In this document: positions 5,318-5,771 of the stretch, piece by piece
Layout of the letters: every line of letters starts with the position of its first letter
Position numbering within the stretch: the stretch's first letter is position 1
Assembly: GCA_027030295.1 (NCBI GenBank)
Contig: JALVFB010000015.1
Span: 1-5,771, forward strand
Direction: 5' to 3'
Source of the DNA: Hyphomicrobiales bacterium
GTDB lineage: Bacteria > Pseudomonadota > Alphaproteobacteria > Rhizobiales > Aestuariivirgaceae
Length of the DNA stretch: 5,771 nt
Notes under the pieces: model-generated
Told to the model about the DNA's origin: nothing
The model's database searches: none
Seen by the model: the letters and a program-made list of their open reading frames with translations, nothing else
Made by a program: the position numbers and the translations under genes

Positions 5318-5771
5318 ATGATCGGCAACAATCACTCCGATGCGCACGACGAATCGCTGGTGAACTTCCTCGAACGCTTCGTCGCCTCGCGGCAATTTCA
5401 GGAAGTGTTCGAAGAGGGCATGGCTCTGGTGGAAGAAACCGCCGATTATCTGGACGGCCCCGGCCGCCGCGCCGCCCGCGACCTTTCGCGCGATGACGCG
5501 ATCCTCTATGCCACGGAAAGCATGCGCCTGACCACGCGGCTGATGCAGATGGCCTCATGGCTGCTGTTGCAGCGGGCGGTGGCCAGCGGCGAGCTTTCCG
5601 AGCAGGAAATCCGGCAGGAACGGGAAAACATCAATCTGGACTCCCTGTCGGAAACGCCGGGACGGGAGCAGATCTCCCGTCTGCCGGAGGAGCTGGCGGC
5701 GCTGATCGACCGGGCGCAACGGTTGTATGAAAAGGTCGTGCGGCTGGATTCCATGATCGGCGCGCGTGCCC
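5318..5771 (+). CDS. DUF1465-family protein (3' end beyond the window)
   Basis: The first 151 codons are present and the frame is still open at the window end. The segment ESMRLTTRLMQMASWLLLQR (67-86), preceded by EEGMALVEETADYLDGPGR (32-50), is what I recognise as the conserved core of DUF1465, a family of about 160-180 residues found in Alphaproteobacteria. The protein therefore probably lacks only a short C-terminus. It is predicted to be soluble, highly helical and charged, with no signal peptide or membrane segment; the one hydrophobic patch is amphipathic. A final helix (about 121-146) could form a coiled coil. The molecular function is unknown. The ATG at 5318 has AGGGGA 7 nt upstream within a tandem GGACAGG repeat. 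The gene lies 104 bp downstream of a strong terminator, so it either has its own promoter or depends on read-through. Confidence 0.82.
   Translation, partial: MIGNNHSDAHDESLVNFLERFVASRQFQEVFEEGMALVEETADYLDGPGRRAARDLSRDDAILYATESMRLTTRLMQMASWLLLQRAVASGELSEQEIRQERENINLDSLSETPGREQISRLPEELAALIDRAQRLYEKVVRLDSMIGARA

Overview
The window is high-GC chromosomal DNA that looks alphaproteobacterial. The evidence is a DUF1465-family gene at the right edge (a family known to me from Alphaproteobacteria), a TTAA-N7-CTAAC box like that of the cell-cycle regulator CtrA, and TTGACA-type -35 elements with poor -10 elements. The order or genus cannot be fixed from the sequence. No insertion sequence, phage gene or CRISPR array is visible.

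Layout, left to right. Positions 1-272 hold perhaps the last codons of an upstream gene and then non-coding DNA with a weak promoter candidate and a perfect 15-bp palindrome. A small stand-alone cyclic-nucleotide-binding-domain protein follows (273-710, +). A 343-bp gap (711-1053) holds a weak terminator-like hairpin and a promoter candidate for a class III PLP aminotransferase (1054-2457, +). That gene converges on a YjgR/DUF853 HerA-like ATPase gene (2467-3957, -); the two stop codons are 9 bp apart and lie in one shared inverted repeat. Upstream of the ATPase, on the same strand, are tRNA-Ala(GGC) (4045-4120, -) and a complete hisA (4172-4915, -). hisA stands alone here, without hisH or hisF beside it.

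The most interesting part is the 400-bp gap between hisA and the DUF1465 gene (5318 to the window end, +). It contains what looks like an unannotated small RNA gene on the + strand, about 5113-5213. It has three small hairpins followed by a textbook intrinsic terminator. Its single-stranded segments and loops carry three C-rich anti-Shine-Dalgarno motifs (CCTCCC, CTCCT, CCTCCC). A CtrA-like box sits at the expected -35 position, inside an 8-bp inverted repeat. The architecture recalls alphaproteobacterial sRNAs with CCUCC loops, such as CcnA of Caulobacter or the suhB/alpha-r14 type. Family membership is inferred, not shown. Part of loop 2 is exactly complementary to a tandem GGACAGG repeat at the ribosome binding site of the DUF1465 gene, and also to the ribosome binding site of the aminotransferase gene.

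The protein genes do not form one pathway. They look like ordinary, separately promoted chromosomal genes: histidine biosynthesis, an amino-group transfer enzyme, an ATPase of unclear role, a small nucleotide sensor and a conserved alphaproteobacterial protein.
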